DNA of 13,021 nucleotides from JBDSTZ01 sp039927975 (GTDB lineage Bacteria; Pseudomonadota; Gammaproteobacteria; Burkholderiales; Burkholderiaceae_D): positions 1-13,021 of the forward strand of contig JBDSTZ010000610.1 in assembly GCA_039927975.1 (NCBI GenBank), read 5' to 3'. Each line of letters opens with the position of its first letter. Position 1 is the stretch's first letter. Shown in pieces: positions 12,844 through 13,021 of the stretch. The position numbers were made by a program, and so were the translations under genes. The notes beneath the pieces were generated by a model. The model was not told where the DNA came from, did no database searches, and saw nothing but the letters and a program-made list of their open reading frames with translations.

Positions 12844-13021
12844 ATGCAGCGCGTCGTGATGCCGGCCGCGCGCGCCAGCGGCGAAGCACGGCTGCTGGCC
12901 GACATCGGCCCCGTCAACGCCCGCTTCTCGCTCGACCTGGGGGGCGGCCGCATCGAGCAGATCGACACCATCGCCTGCGCCAGCCACCCCGACTTCGCGG
13001 CGGCCGCGCGCGCCTTCCTGG
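12844..13021 (+). CDS. glk: Glucokinase, N-terminal part (continues beyond window)
   Basis: The first 59 residues of a glucokinase of the hexokinase-fold bacterial Glk family, cut by the window edge. The phosphate-1 region reads LLADIGPVNARFSL (residues 17-30), aligning with the family motif LADIGGTNARFAL. It is followed by CASHPDFAAAARAFL, also typical. It would phosphorylate glucose released by the GH1 enzyme. The start at 12844 is five bases after the GH1 stop, so the genes are probably co-transcribed; an ATG at 12859 is an alternative. No Shine-Dalgarno sequence is visible before either. The usual Gly-Gly-Thr of the ATP-phosphate loop is Gly-Pro-Val here, which is noteworthy and might affect activity. 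Confidence is limited by the short visible part. Confidence 0.8.
   Translation, partial: MQRVVMPAARASGEARLLADIGPVNARFSLDLGGGRIEQIDTIACASHPDFAAAARAFL

Noticed and set aside
11498..12889. 463-residue minus-strand ORF opposite the GH1 gene
   Set aside because: Antisense shadow; the GH1 frame has complete catalytic motifs.

Overview
The window is high-GC DNA with the gene repertoire, codon use and intergenic style of a betaproteobacterium of the Oxalobacteraceae type (Massilia, Duganella or Janthinobacterium-like). That placement is inferred from gene content and motif style, not from a marker gene. There is no rRNA, tRNA, insertion sequence, prophage or CRISPR array in it.

Left part (1-6030): a chromate-resistance pair, chrB-chrA, runs leftwards with an ATGA stop/start overlap; chrA leaves the window at base 1. 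It is divergent from an aldo/keto reductase gene of the YghZ type, and a perfect 16-bp palindrome (2080-2095) lies between the two promoters. Next come a small antibiotic-biosynthesis-monooxygenase (ABM) fold protein, an ECF sigma factor carrying a C-terminal SnoaL/NTF2-like domain, and, convergent, a SRPBCC-domain protein with an N-terminal hydrophobic anchor. A poorly preserved region (5400-5983) follows, in which the coding signal appears to change frame near 5750. Its upstream piece begins MGLCFS, which resembles the lipidation signal of some plant-pathogen type III effectors. A bidirectional hairpin terminator closes this part.

Right part (6056-13021): a coherent carbohydrate-utilisation locus. 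A LacI-family regulator and a flavin-dependent (tryptophan-halogenase family) enzyme run leftwards. A TonB-dependent receptor, a GH1 beta-glucosidase and the start of a glucokinase run rightwards. The divergent intergenic region carries two 16-bp palindromic LacI-type operators (ATGAAATCGATTTCAT and ATGAAATCGGTTTCAT) exactly 21 bp apart. The first overlaps the -10 of a TTGACA-N18-TACCAT promoter. A third near-perfect copy lies inside the halogenase gene about 600 bp away, which suggests looping repression. The expected flow is: a beta-glucoside enters the periplasm through the receptor, crosses the inner membrane by a transporter not in this window, is hydrolysed by the GH1 enzyme in the cytoplasm, and the glucose is phosphorylated by glucokinase. 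The LacI protein would sense a sugar and derepress the set. The role of the halogenase is not known and is the most interesting question here.

Between the receptor and GH1 genes there is an array of alternative hairpins (11410-11480) that could set the expression ratio of surface receptor to cytoplasmic enzymes.
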